Shown here in pieces: positions 49,091 through 59,262 of a DNA stretch of 64,000 nucleotides. The first letter of the stretch is position 1; every line of letters starts with the position of its first letter. The position numbers and the translations under genes were made by a program. The notes under the pieces were generated by a model. It did no database searches, was not told where the DNA came from, and saw only the letters and a list, made by a program, of their open reading frames with translations. The stretch comes from Voacanga thouarsii (Eukaryota; Streptophyta; Magnoliopsida; Gentianales; Apocynaceae), in the NCBI GenBank assembly GCA_026120185.1, contig JANUWF010003375.1, positions 4,964,736 to 5,028,735 of the forward strand. Direction: 5' to 3'.

Positions 49091-49831
49091 CTTTGGATAC
49101 AATGGGTTCATCACCGGTACATTAGGGGGCGCTCGGTCTGGATGGCCAACTCATGGCCGGAGGCATCTAGTCTCTTCAAGCGCATTCTTCTCCTCCGAGA
49201 TAAACTCGTGCAAACCTCTGGTGACTAGGCCGCAGCTTTGGCCACCATTGAATCGTGGGCTACACGACCTCGATCGTTCACCAAGATGGCATATGACTTC
49301 TTTTGCTCCCCTACCCCGAGACTCCCTTGGGGGCACACGGTTTGGGGCAAACTGCTGGTGGCCAAGCACTCCTTCGTGCTCTAGCTAGCAGCACTGGGGA
49401 AACTATGCACCAAGGACCGGCTCCCCTTTGCAACGCCGGACCCGTCATGCCCGTTTTGCCACCAATGTGCAAAATCCATTCAACAATTATTCTTCTGTTG
49501 TCCAGTCACTAAGCAAGTTTGGGATGATATAAAGTGTTGGGCACGTTTATGGTCCACTATGTCCTCCCTGCCCAGTGCACTAAAATGGCCGAAAAAGGAA
49601 GCACGAGGCTCTTCCTGGCCAACGAAACTCAAGTGCTCGGCACTTGTGATGATAGTGCACACTATATGGGACATAAGGAATAGACTAGTCTTTGACGGAA
49701 TGCCTTCCTCAGCGGACCACATGGCCAATAGGGTTAAAACGATTTTATACAGGGCCATCTTCACTTTGTATCCTTCCGTTTTGACTCGGTTTGAAGCTAA
49801 CAGATATGCCTTAGATGCACTCCTTGTTTAG
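49091..49831 (+). pseudogene. LINE ORF2, C-terminal zinc-binding domain (zf-RVT type)
   Basis: Contains RDRLPFATPDPSCPFCHQ-like sequence with the Cys-X2-Cys pair, then FFCCPVTKQVWDDIK near 49380-49540 and IWDIRNRLVFDGMPSSADHM near 49650-49720, the layout of plant LINE C-termini. The natural stop is TAG 49829-49831. A stop at about 49382 and frameshifts interrupt it. Confidence 0.78.
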
Positions 49832-49936
49832 ATGATATAGGGACCTTTAGCCAACCTCCGGGCCTTGGCTAACCTATGTACATTCTCTTTCTTCATCTAT
49901 AATACATTTACATTTCATTCCAAAAAAAAAAAAAAA
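49832..49936 (+). other. 3' UTR and poly(A) tail of the LINE
   Basis: About 90 bp of UTR ending in a run of about 15 A at 49922-49936, directly followed by the target duplication. No other tail repeat. Confidence 0.85.
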
Positions 49937-49954
49937 AGATATTGAAGCAAACAA

Positions 49955-50564
49955 ACTATCTCATTGAATTTCAATACACACGGTAGGATTTAGTAATAAA
50001 AAATAATCATGTATTGTTTCATTTAGTTTGCTTAGTTTTCTATAAAGGAGCTAAAAATGTATTGTGCTTTGCATCCTCTCATTATGTTTATACTTGTCAA
50101 GTATATAACATTTTTTAACAGTCACAGTCTTATAGATTAAAATTTAATTAACATCCTCTACAAGTCCAAAGTTAATCAGTAGTAGTAGTAGTAGTCTCTT
50201 GACTTGATTGTAAACAATGAAGAGGTAATTAAATTCTCATGGGTGCTCGCCATGCTAAGAGGTAAAGAACGTGTGGGACTCCCTTATCCTTGTATACTTG
50301 CTTTAGTTTGCATTATTGCACATAATTTGGGCTTTCTTTTTGGCACTATGGCTTGTTCGTGCACTGCTCTACTTCTTGGAAATGCTATCCTACAAATGTA
50401 AGAGAGCTTGTTTAACATAATAAAATTTATAAAATTTTGAATTGTACATTTTCAAGTGAACAATGCAAATAGTTGAACTCATATTTTAATATATATAAAA
50501 GTTGTGTTTGTATATTTTATTATAATTTTTTTATAATAATATTTTATTTCCGTAGGTACCTGAG
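49955..50564 (+). other. Helitron 3' part after the LINE, unidentified
   Basis: The first codons finish the LEC14B piece (LSH, stop); the rest is intron-like. 50213-50401 is open and hydrophobic (LVCIIAHNLGFLFGTMACSC) but I recognise no family. A short (AGT)n run lies at 50179-50194. The last 100 bases are AT-rich Helitron subterminal sequence. Confidence 0.4.
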
Positions 50565-50595
50565 CTCGCGCCTTGCGCGAGACAACTTCTCCTAG
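50565..50595 (+). other. Helitron 3' terminus: hairpin plus CTAG
   Basis: Stem CTCGCGC (50565-50571), loop CTT, stem GCGCGAG (50575-50581), spacer ACAACTTCTC, then CTAG at 50592-50595 and host T. This is the transposition terminator signature of Helitrons on the plus strand and fixes their orientation. Confidence 0.85.
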
Positions 50596-50703
50596 TATGT
50601 ATGTATGTATGTATGTATGTATGTATGTATGTATGTATGTATGTATGTATGTATGTATGTATGTATGTATGTATGTATGTATGTATGTATGTATGTATGT
50701 ATG

Positions 50704-50761
<58 letters not shown>
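50596..50761. repeat. Compound microsatellite (TATG)28(TA)27
   Basis: 112 bp of perfect TATG followed by 54 bp of TA, starting at the first host base after the Helitron. The same LTR position is TA-rich in the relatives (29890-29926, 52270-52300). Peptide-like open frames across it are artefacts of the repeat. Confidence 0.95.
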
Positions 50762-50762
<1 letters not shown>

Positions 50763-51837
50763 CACCACTTTCATTGGACACACGTACAAAGCCTTCCTTT
50801 TTATTTCATAATTCTTTTAGGAAATAATTGTTTAGCCTTTTTAATTATAGGCTCCTAGATTTTGAAATTACAATTTCACCCCTTAAATTATAACAAGTTT
50901 ATAATTCACCCAAAAAGAATTTAATAATTGCAAATTAACCATAACAATTATAACACTTTATAATTTGTTTATAATAACTATTTCTTCTCACAAGTTAATC
51001 CCATGAAATTATCAAGTAATATCTTGAGTACCAATTTCTCTATTATTTGTAACCTATTAGATTTTCTAGTCTATTGGTAGTAAAATATAAATTAATTCTA
51101 ATTAATATCGAATTAATAATCCTTAATAATTAGAATTAACATACTAATTCTAAATAAGATTAATTTATTATTTCTCTAATTAATAAATTCATATTTAGAA
51201 AATCATAAGCGGCATCTAGTAATGCACCATGATCACCTAAAAATCTAAAAAGTCAAGTGGCTTGATATGAATCTTTCAATAGAAAAATATCAAGGCAATA
51301 AACTACTTACGTCATGCTACATCTTATTCAGTTTAGAGTATAGAATTAGTGCCAATTGCCTCTATAATATAATTAATTCTTACCCGAATTAATTTGTACT
51401 TGTTCCAAAATTCATTACTCAACCTATGTATCATTTGGAACTATTTTCAATACATAGTTGTCTTGGTGAAAGACTTCTTGAGTACCGATTCCCTACAAGT
51501 GGTCGTGAGATATACGCTCCTACTATTAGAAGTGATGAATCATTTATTGACCTTCTCAACTACTTTTGTTTACTTTAAGATGTACCCAATAGTCATCCCA
51601 TAGGCGGTTCTAATAAAACTCTAAAGATTAGAATCAAAGTACAACGCTTAGCAAACAAAATACTTTGGAGATCTCCAGTCAAGTATACTTGCATATTTGT
51701 TATAATGAGATTCTATCGATGGTACCTGACAGTTATCCATGTAATTATTTTATAATTAGGTCATCAAATAAACTTGTTCATGTAACAAACATCAACGTAT
51801 TAACTTTGAGTATCATAATACCCACAGATGTGAGAAC
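50762..51837 (-). repeat. 5' LTR of D, second piece
   Basis: Aligns with 52360-53265 of the D' LTR and with the solo LTR 28884-29800 (reversed); shared words include GTCTATTGGTAGTAAAAT and AACTTTGAGTATC. It stops at AGAAC (51833-51837) where D' enters; the D' LTR reads GAGAACCACC at the matching place, so the rest should lie beyond D'. Confidence 0.78.
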
Positions 51838-53572
51838 TGTTAGGTATCTCAGGCTCATATCCTATACGGTGCAGCGGAAAATAAAATGAGATACCCTCCT
51901 AGGACCCATCTATGTGTGGAAAACAAGACATAATGAGGGTAACGGTAACAGCTTTTACCTTTGCGTGATCTTCCGAAGAACAAAAAATTTCTTTTTCAAG
52001 TTGAGGCGCGATCCAGCAATCCTCGTGATCAACCTCCACGGGAGTTGAACGTCTACCCACTATAATCACAGAGTGTGATTATCTCCAATAGTAATCCACA
52101 CAGAGGAATACTTAAGCACCAAAATTTCTGTGCTAGCAGAAAAAGATGGCGGCTAGGTTTTTCTTTCAAGAAGAAAACGAGAGAGAGAGAGAGAGAGAGA
52201 ACAAGAGGCTGATTTCGTGTATCTTGCTCTAGGGTTTTTTTTGTCCAATTTCAGCTTAGGTTTTTCGTGTGTATATTCTCCAATATACACTTAATTCCCT
52301 TACCAAAAATAGGGAATTCTAATCCCATTAGAATTCCCTAATTGTAATTGGGAACGTCAAGTTCTCATAATTATATTTTAGACCATAAATTATAACTAAT
52401 TATACTTTGTCCACAACAACTTCTCTTTCTCGCAATTAACCCCACTATATTATCAAATACCATCTTGAGTATATAATCCTCTATTGTGTGTGACCTATTA
52501 GGTTTCCTAGTTAATTGGTAGCGAATATGAATTAATCCAAACGTCTTTGAGATTAATAATCCATAATTAATTAGAATTAATCCTATTAATTCTTCAGGAT
52601 TGGTTTATGAATTCATCAATTAATAAACCCATATTCCCAGATCATGAGCGGTATCTAGCAACACATCATGACCATATAAGAATCTAGGAAGTCAAGTGGC
52701 TTGACATGAACCCTTCAATAACAAACTTCGGTGCAATCAACTCCTTTCACCATACAATATCTCATTCGGTTTGGAGTACGGAATTAGTGCCAACTCCCTC
52801 CAGAATTAATTCTGGCCCGAATACAATAGTACTTATACCAGGAACCCACTACTCTAGATGTGTATCAATTGGAACTGTTTCCAATACACAATTACCTTAG
52901 CCAAGGACTTTCGAGTAATAATTCCTACAAGTGGCCATGAGATATTCGCCCTTACTATTAGGAGTGGTGAATCCTTTATTGACCCTCTCAACTACTTTCA
53001 TTTACCTCACCATGTACCCAATATCTATCCCATAGGCGGCCCTCGATCGAGCTCCGGAGATTGGAATCAAAATACAAGGCTCAACAAACAAAGTACCTTG
53101 GAAATCTCAAGTCTAAGGATACTTGCACGTTTGCTATATTGAGATTATATCACTGGCACTAAATAGTTATCAATGTGATTATCTCAAAGCTAAGTGATCC
53201 AATGAACTTGTTCCATTAACAAGCATCCATATGTTAACTTTGAGTATCTCAATACTCACGGTTATGAGAACCACCGCTTGATCAAATCAGGAAGTCTAAC
53301 ACATGCTAATCTTAACACATTAATGATATCCTATCTTATTAATACTATGACCAGGGACTATTTAAGTACTAACATCATCCAGTGTAATAGGAATCTCATA
53401 TCATGATCTCTATCATGATTTCCTTAACATAGTGTTGTACTAGGGACTTTATCGAACAGTTATATTACTTAAAGTAAACAAAAGAAACTGTAAGATAAAT
53501 AATGCCTTTTATTAAAATAAAATGTGTCATATAAAATATACAAGTGATTGCCTCTAGGGCACAACACTAACA
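51838..53572 (-). repeat. 3' LTR of D'
   Basis: 1735 bp. On the minus strand it starts TGTTAGTGTTGTGCCCTAGA and ends GATACCTAACA. Full-length relative of the solo LTR at 19328-30351. It contains a (GA)n run at 52179-52201. Confidence 0.9.
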
Positions 53573-53586
53573 AACTCCCACTTGCA
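53573..53586 (-). other. Polypurine tract of D'
   Basis: The minus strand reads TGCAAGTGGGAGTT directly before the LTR start. Confidence 0.8.
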
Positions 53587-53589
53587 CTA

Positions 53590-54821
53590 AAGCCAATCGT
53601 TCATGTATCTAATACCAAATGACTCAACATGACAATCATGTTTCTTCTAGGATAGTGCTTTCGTAAGCGGTTTAGCTATGTTCTCATCCGTGGGAACTCT
53701 TTCTATCTTTACATCATTCCTATCTATGATCTCCCGGATCAGATGATATCGTCGCGTACGTGTTTGGATCGTTGGTGAGACTGCGGCTCCTTTGCTTGTT
53801 CAATGGCTCCGTTGTTGTCAGAATACAAAGTTATTGGACCAACAACACTAGGAACCACACCCAATTTCGTCACGAACTTCTTGATCCAAACAGCCTCCTT
53901 AGCTGCTTCAGAAGTAGCTATGTACTCAGCTTCTATCGTAGAGGCGGCAATAGTCTCTTGTTTGGAACTTTTCCAACTTTTTGTCCATCCGCACAACGTA
54001 AACACGTAGCCGAATTGTGATTTGAAATCATCTTTATCAGTTTGAAAACTAGCATCAGTATACCCATTTATTTTCAAATCACCTTCTTCATATACTAAGA
54101 ACATATCCTTAGTCATTCGTAAGTACTTAAAGATGTTCTTTACAGCTGCCCAATAACCTTCCACAGGGTCGGATTGGTATCTGCTCGTCAAACTGAGAGC
54201 ACAAGATATATCGGGCCTAGTATATATCATAGCATACATGAGAGATCCAACTGCCGAGGCATATGGAATCTTACTCATATGATTCCTTTCAACTTGTGTC
54301 TTGGGAGACATCAATTTTGAAAGGCTTACACCATGTGACATGAGCAAGAATCCCTTTTTGGATTGATCCATGCTAAACCTCTTTAGCATTTTATCTGTGT
54401 ATGTAGACTGTGAAAGACCAAGCAACCTTTTGGATCTATCTATATAGATCCTTATTCCAACAATATAGGTTGCTTCACCAAGGTCTTTCATGGAGAATTG
54501 TTTGGACAACCAAATTTTAATCGTTTGCAAGACAGGTATATCGTTTTCTATTAGCAATATGTCATCTACATAAAGCAGTAAGAAAACGATTGCACTCCTA
54601 CTAATCTTCTTGTATACACAAGGCTCATCCATATTTTGAAAGAAACTAAACTCTTTGATTATTTTATCAAAACGGATATGCCAACTCCTAGAAGCTTGCT
54701 TAAGTCTATAAATAGACCTTTGCAGCTTACACACCTTTGTGCCATCACTGGATGTGAAACCCTCAGTTTGTGTCGTATACACTTCCTCAGTCAGATTTCC
54801 ATTTAGGAAAGCTGTTTTCAC
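53590..54821 (-). pseudogene. D' reverse transcriptase (C-terminal part) and RNase H
   Basis: 360 open codons from MKTAFLNGNLTEEVYTTQ (54821) through QRSIYRLKQASRSWHIRFDK, YVDDILLIE (complement of 54561-54572) and RIPYASAVGSLMYA-like sequence to RNase H (FTLCGWTKSWKSSKQETIAA, STIEAEYIATSEAAKEAVWI) and SDNNGAIEQAKEP. The frame ends at 53739 because of a 1-base indel near 53750; the true C-terminus (IAKPLTKALS) reads on in another frame to about 53650. All catalytic boxes seen are intact. Confidence 0.87.
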
Positions 54822-55178
54822 ATCCTTTTACCAAATCACATAATCATAATAAGCAGCAATGGCTAGGAGTATCCTGATGGATTTCAACATGGCTACTGGC
54901 GAGAAGGTTTCATCATAGTCAATATCATGTTGTTGATGATAACCCTTCGCCACTAGTCATGCTTTATAGGTAACTAAGTTACCATCCATGTCCGTTTTCT
55001 TCTTGAAAACCCACTTGCACCCAATAGGTTTAATTCCTTTGGGTGGATCAACCAAAGTCCATACTTGGTTGTCGTACATGGAATCCATCTCTAACTTCAT
55101 GGCCTCAAGCCATTTGTCAGATTCTAAACTATTCAGAATATCCTTGTAGGTAGTAGGCTCATCTTCATCTATGAGCAA
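54822..55178 (-). pseudogene. D' reverse transcriptase, N-terminal part
   Basis: 54957-55178 reads DEPTTYKDILNSLESDKWLE, MYDNQVWTLVDPPKGIKPIG and CKWVFKKKTDMDGNLVTYKA, the start of copia reverse transcriptase. It stops at a TGA (54954) that replaces the Arg of the usual ARLVAKG. The join to 54821 is interrupted again just before the MKTAFLNG box. Confidence 0.85.
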
Positions 55179-55818
55179 TACGTCATTATGGTCACTAATG
55201 AGAAATCAATAGCTCTCAGGTACCATACATATCCTACTAGATCTACGAGGTTCTTGTGTATTAGAAGGTTCATCTATTCTCTCAATAGATGCGGGGTTGG
55301 ACGGTTAATCCTCGTTTGTTTGATCTTCATGAACTCCACTAAGTTCAATCTTACTCCCACTGTCCCCTTTGAGCATGTGCTCCTTCTCTAAGAAGACGGC
55401 ATGCTTTGAAACAAACAATTTGTTTTCAGAGAGTTAATAGAAGTAATATCCAAAAGATTCTTTTAAATATCCCACAAACAAATACTTATCAGACTTACTA
55501 TCAAGTTTACCTGACTGTGGCCTTTTAACAAAGGCAGGACAACCCCATACTCGCAAGTGAGATAACTTCGGTCTTTTACCAAAGAACATCTCAAATGGGG
55601 TAGTATCAACCGATTTTTTCGAAAATCTATTCAGTATATAAATAGAAGTTTCTAGTGCATACCCCCAAAAAGATTTTGGTAGGTCTGCAGAAGCTATCAT
55701 GGTCCGTACCATGTCTAGAACGGTTCAATTCCTTCTCTCAGATACACCTATGTTGAGGTGTATGTGGTGGAGTCCATTGAGATAATATCCCATTATCTCT
55801 AAGATAACTCAGAAACAC
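55179..55818 (-). pseudogene. D' integrase C-terminal half
   Basis: 55434-55712 is open and reads [40 protein letters not shown] and HLRVWGCPAFVKRP. The stretch with the third catalytic residue (Glu of the NG-AERRN motif) lies in 55713-55818 and is disrupted. 55179-55433 is the low-conservation linker, with stops. Confidence 0.8.
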
Positions 55819-57513
55819 TTAACTCAAATATTCTCCTCCTCGATCAGATCTTAGAGTCTTAATACTTTTGCCAAGGTGTTTCTCTATTTCATTTTTAAAG
55901 CCTTTGAACTTTTCAAATGCCTCATATTTGTATTTCATTAAATACAAATACTTGTATCGTGAGAAATCATCGATAAATGTTATGAAATAGTTATAACCTC
56001 CTCTTGCTTGTATTGACATTGGTCCACATACATCAGAATGTATGAGTTCTAATAACTCCTTGGCCCATTCTCCTTTTCCTGGAAAAGGAATTTTAGTCAT
56101 TTTGTCTAGTAAACAAGAGTCGCATGTGCCATATGATTCATAATCAAATGACCCTAAGTCATCAAGCTTGTGTAACTTAGAAACACGATTTTCGTTTACA
56201 TAGCCCAAACGAAAATGCCATAAGTAAGAGGTGTTAGAGTTATCTATTTTAGGTTTCTTATTGTTTATATTGAGAATTGGATTGTCCAAGTCTAAAACAT
56301 ATAAACCATTAACCAAAGTTGTTGAACCATAATGAAAATCATTCAATGAAAAAGAACAACATTTATTCTTATATATTAAATGAAATCTACATAAGTCTAA
56401 ACACGCAATTGAGATAATGTTTTTCATTAAAACTAGTTCATAATAATAGTTTTCCAGTTCTAGAATCAATCTAGAAGGCAGGTTCAGCTCGTATGTCCCA
56501 ACATCAAATGCAACAACATTTGCCCCATTTGCAGTACGTAGGTCTACGTCACCTTTCTCTAGCCTTCTACTGCTCTTTAGTCCCTGCAAGTTATTGCACA
56601 AATGAGATCCACATCTGGTATCTAATACCCATATCTCATTACTAAAGGCAGTATTTATCTCAATCATAAACATACCTGGAGAAGAAGTAGAAGTGCTTGT
56701 AAGCTTCTTCTTCTGCTTCTTGTCCTTGATGGTCTCCAAGCAGGCTTTGCAGTTGCGCCTCCAGTGGCCTATCTTCGCACAATGATGGCATGGGCCCTTG
56801 GTAGCTGTGTCCTTCTTGTTCACACCACCTTTAGGCTTCATGGGAGCCTTCTTCTTCTTCTTTTGAACTTTCTTCTTAGAAGAAGAAGATTCTACTATTA
56901 AAACCGCATTGGAATCCCTCTTCGTGGAGGACTCCGCAGTTTTGAGAAGATTGATCAACTCAGGGATAGTGGACTCAATCTTATTCATCTGATAGTTAAT
57001 CACAAATTGTGAGAAACTATTAGGCAAAGACTGAAGAATTAAGTCCACACTTAAGTCATGGTCTATTGTAAACCCAAGAGATCCAAGCTTCTCTATCAAG
57101 CCCAGCATCTTCAGCCCATGAGTGGCTACAGAAGAAACCTCTACCATTTTACAACGAAATAGTTGTTTCGAGATCTCATATCTCTCAGTTATGGCTTGGG
57201 CATCAAACAACTCTCGAAGATGTAAAATGATCGATTGAGCATCCATACGCTCATCCTGTTTTTGCAACTCTAGAGTCATGGATGCCAACATAATGCATGA
57301 TACTGTATCGCTATCGTCCTTGTGCCTCTTGTGGACAGCATGCTCATCAGCATGAGCATCTTGGGGTGGTGGTGGTGGAATAGGAGCATCTAGCATGTAG
57401 AGCAACTTTTTCGATTTGAGAACGATTCTCAAATTTCTATACCAGTCAAGATAGTTTGATTCGGTTAATTTGTTAGTTTCCAAAATGCTATGTAAGTTCA
57501 AGTTCGTTGACAT
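55819..57513 (-). pseudogene. D' gag, protease and integrase N-terminal half
   Basis: 564 uninterrupted codons, so almost a working frame. Residues 1-230 are copia gag (KLTESNYLDWYRNLRIVLKS near the start). Residues 239-254 are an intact zinc knuckle CHHCAKIGHWRRNC. Near residue 300 the protease box reads WVLDTRCGSHLC: the Gly of the usual Asp-Thr-Gly is Arg, which should kill the protease. Pre-integrase YLWHFRLGYVNE is near 428 and CDSCLLDKMTK follows. The integrase core opens with SDVCGPMSIQARGGYNYFIT and runs to LRSDRGGEYLS, with two of three catalytic acidic residues, where the frame is lost. Confidence 0.9.
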
Positions 57514-57755
57514 GATGTAAGTGACCTAGATGTAAAGATAGAGAGTATTAGCTACTTGTATATGCACATGATATGCAAATAATTAGGACTTTAATTAAAT
57601 GCATTGTTACTCCACTATTTTACTCAAACCAATAGCCCCCACTACTGATTCGAAAAAGCCCGTTGGAAGCTTTCCTAGTGGACCGGTATCCAAATTCCTC
57701 AAGAATAACCTTGGGTTTGTCCAATAAGCCACCATTGAGTTCATTGGTAGGTATC
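57514..57755 (-). other. D' leader, gag-proximal part
   Basis: Non-coding. It contains GCCCGTTGGAAGCTTTCCTA and GGTATCCAAATTCCTC, shared with D at 3355-3380 and 19276-19295; these shared words prove that the LARD-like element cut D here. It ends with GTATC, the target duplication of copia C. Confidence 0.78.
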
Positions 57756-57890
57756 TGTTAAGATTTATATCTTTGTTAGGGTCTTATTGAGAGTGTAGAT
57801 AATTCTAGGGACTTGTATGCAAAGTTGTAAAGGCTGTATATAAGCCTAAACCGTTATTGAATAAATTAAGTTTTACTCGATTAATCAATT
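57756..57890 (+). repeat. 5' LTR of copia C
   Basis: 135 bp from TGTTAAGATTTATATC to CGATTAATCAATT. A TATA-like CTGTATATAAGCC lies at about 57834-57846, a plausible promoter core. The 3' end is not the canonical CA. Confidence 0.88.
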
Positions 57891-57903
57891 TGGTATCAAA
57901 GCC
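57891..57903 (+). other. Primer binding site of copia C (initiator tRNA-Met)
   Basis: TGGTATCAAAGCC, directly at the LTR end with no spacer. Confidence 0.88.
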
Positions 57904-58332
57904 AAACCCTAGCCGTAACCTGCTTCGCCGCATAGTACCGCCGCTACAGTGCCCGCCACTACTATAGTACCACCGCTACAGTAAAATCGCTCCAGTAACA
58001 GTAACCCTCCTTTCTCTCTAGGCCCCTCACAACTTCCAATTTGTTTTCTATCTCCGTGCCCGTGCGGGAAGGGCGATACCCCATGGGTCCTGAGATAGCA
58101 TGAAGATGCCAGAGTTCTGACAGATCTTGATGTATAGAAGATCGAAATCGGGTCAAGGAGAAGAAGAAGGGTAAGTGTGTGATAGACTCGTGTGATAAGT
58201 GTGCGGAACCTGAATACGATTCGATGACAGAGGCTAGCAATAATACGATGGAGGAGGTGGTTAAGAAATTGGATCCTGCAGATCTTGTGACATTGATGCG
58301 GTTTATGAGGATGTCAGGGGGGTGAAAATTTT
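57904..58332 (+). other. Leader of copia C
   Basis: Contains repeats of a CCGCTACAGT word (57945-57980). It may include the original gag start, because 58220-58320 reads like protein (EEVVKKLDPADLVTLMRFMR) before a stop and the next ATG. Confidence 0.55.
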
Positions 58333-59247
58333 GTGAGGCCATTTACTGTTAAGGTGGAGCTTCCACCTGTTGATCTGAAACTCGATGGACCAGCAACGTA
58401 TCTGAGCTGGTCACATCGGGTGAGGTATACTCTGGAATGGAGGAATCTATGGGAGTACTTGACAGCTGAGAAAGCAAAGCCAGCTGAGGGCACGGCAGGG
58501 AGAGATGAGTGGAAGTCAACTCACGTGTTGGTGTACATGTGGCTTCTCAACTCAATGGTCCCGTCTATTGCTGCAATAGTAGATGGCATCGAGAAGGTCA
58601 ATGATGTCTAGGAGAAGTTGAGGAGAACCTATGATGGTGTGGAGAATAATTTGAGGGTGTTCCAAATTAAGAAGGACATCTATGCTACAGTCCAAGGTGA
58701 TAGGACAGTGCAGGAGTATGCCACAGAGTTGGAACGCTTGTGGCTAGATCATGATCATTTCTCGCCTCGAGCATGCTGTAAAGATCCTGAGTGTAAGGAA
58801 AGAGAGGCATTGATTCAAGAGAGGACTATGTTATTTCTCCAGGGGTTAGCCCCAGCATTTGAGCAAAGGACAGCGATGCTACTAGCTCAGACGAGGATCC
58901 CTTCACTTAAAGAGGTGGTCTCGGCCATGATACAAGAGGAGAGTCGTATTAAGCTACAGGTTGGGACAGGCGGACATCCTGGAATGAAGTCAGCGCTAGT
59001 GGTCTCCAACTCAGGTAACACAGGGTTCAAACAAGAGACTAGGCAGTGCTACAACTATGGTGAAGTAGGTCATCTGAAACAGGCTTGTCCTAAGCTACCC
59101 AAAGAGAGAGACTCAGGTGGACGTGGACAGTTTGCAAGTCGTGGTCATGGCCGTGGGGGCAGAAGAGGTGGAAGAGGCTATCGGGCCAATCTGATGGTAG
59201 CGGAGGAAGAGGAAGAGGCATGTGTGGTCTTTACTGAGGAAGACTAG
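58333..59247 (+). pseudogene. Copia C gag
   Basis: Reads LKLDGPATYLSWSHRVRYTL, then a TAG at 58609 where a Trp is expected, then EYATELERLWLDHDHFSPRA and LFLQGLAPAFEQRTAMLLAQ. The zinc knuckle near 59047-59090 is CYNYGEVGHLKQAC: the second Cys is Tyr. An Arg/Gly-rich tail follows (RGRGGRRGGRGYRA). The frame closes at 59245. The first ATG used here (58333) is probably internal to the ancestral gag. Confidence 0.82.
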
Positions 59248-59262
59248 GCGCTATTAAAAATA

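Larger units (their letters stand above)
43681..49936 (+). mobile_element. Full-length plant L1-type LINE, decayed
   Basis: 6.26-kb non-LTR retrotransposon with 5' UTR, ORF1 (DUF4283 and zinc knuckle), ORF2 (endonuclease, reverse transcriptase, zinc-binding C-terminus) and a poly(A) tail. An 18-bp perfect target duplication AGATATTGAAGCAAACAA lies at 43663-43680 and 49937-49954, the hallmark of target-primed reverse transcription. It is much richer in GC than its surroundings. Both ORFs carry several stops and frameshifts. Confidence 0.92.
34318..50595 (+). mobile_element. Non-autonomous Helitron carrying fragments of several genes
   Basis: The 3' terminus is canonical: a 7-bp GC-rich hairpin at 50565-50581, 10 bases, then CTAG at 50592-50595 followed by host T. 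The 5' end is placed at TC in TCTTCTATATAGAG because the D LTR, tracked from its left edge, breaks off there after an A, giving the A/T insertion site of Helitrons. There is no target duplication, as expected. No Rep/helicase motif is seen. It holds exon-intron pieces of four or five plant genes, all on the plus strand, plus two later insertions. Net length is about 8.5 kb. The 3' end is firm; the 5' base is less so. Confidence 0.75.
1..51837 (-). mobile_element. Copia element D, the oldest host layer of the nest (interrupted)
   Basis: Ty1/copia retrotransposon on the minus strand, split by at least five insertions. Its own sequence is 1-3385 (pol and gag), 19279-19327, 30357-30658 and 32719-33921 (leader), 33922-33934 (primer site) and 33936-34317 plus 50596-51837 (5' LTR). 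Continuity is shown by alignment to sister element D' at 53590-64000: the words on either side of each insertion are adjacent in D', and each insertion has a target-site duplication or proper termini. RNase H, the 3' LTR and the outer flank lie left of base 1. The last part of the 5' LTR lies beyond the D' insertion, outside the window. Confidence 0.8.

Noticed and set aside
50479..50827. Open frames on both strands with MYVC, THIH and YIYI repeats
   Set aside because: They are translations of the (TATG)n(TA)n microsatellite and carry no protein signal.
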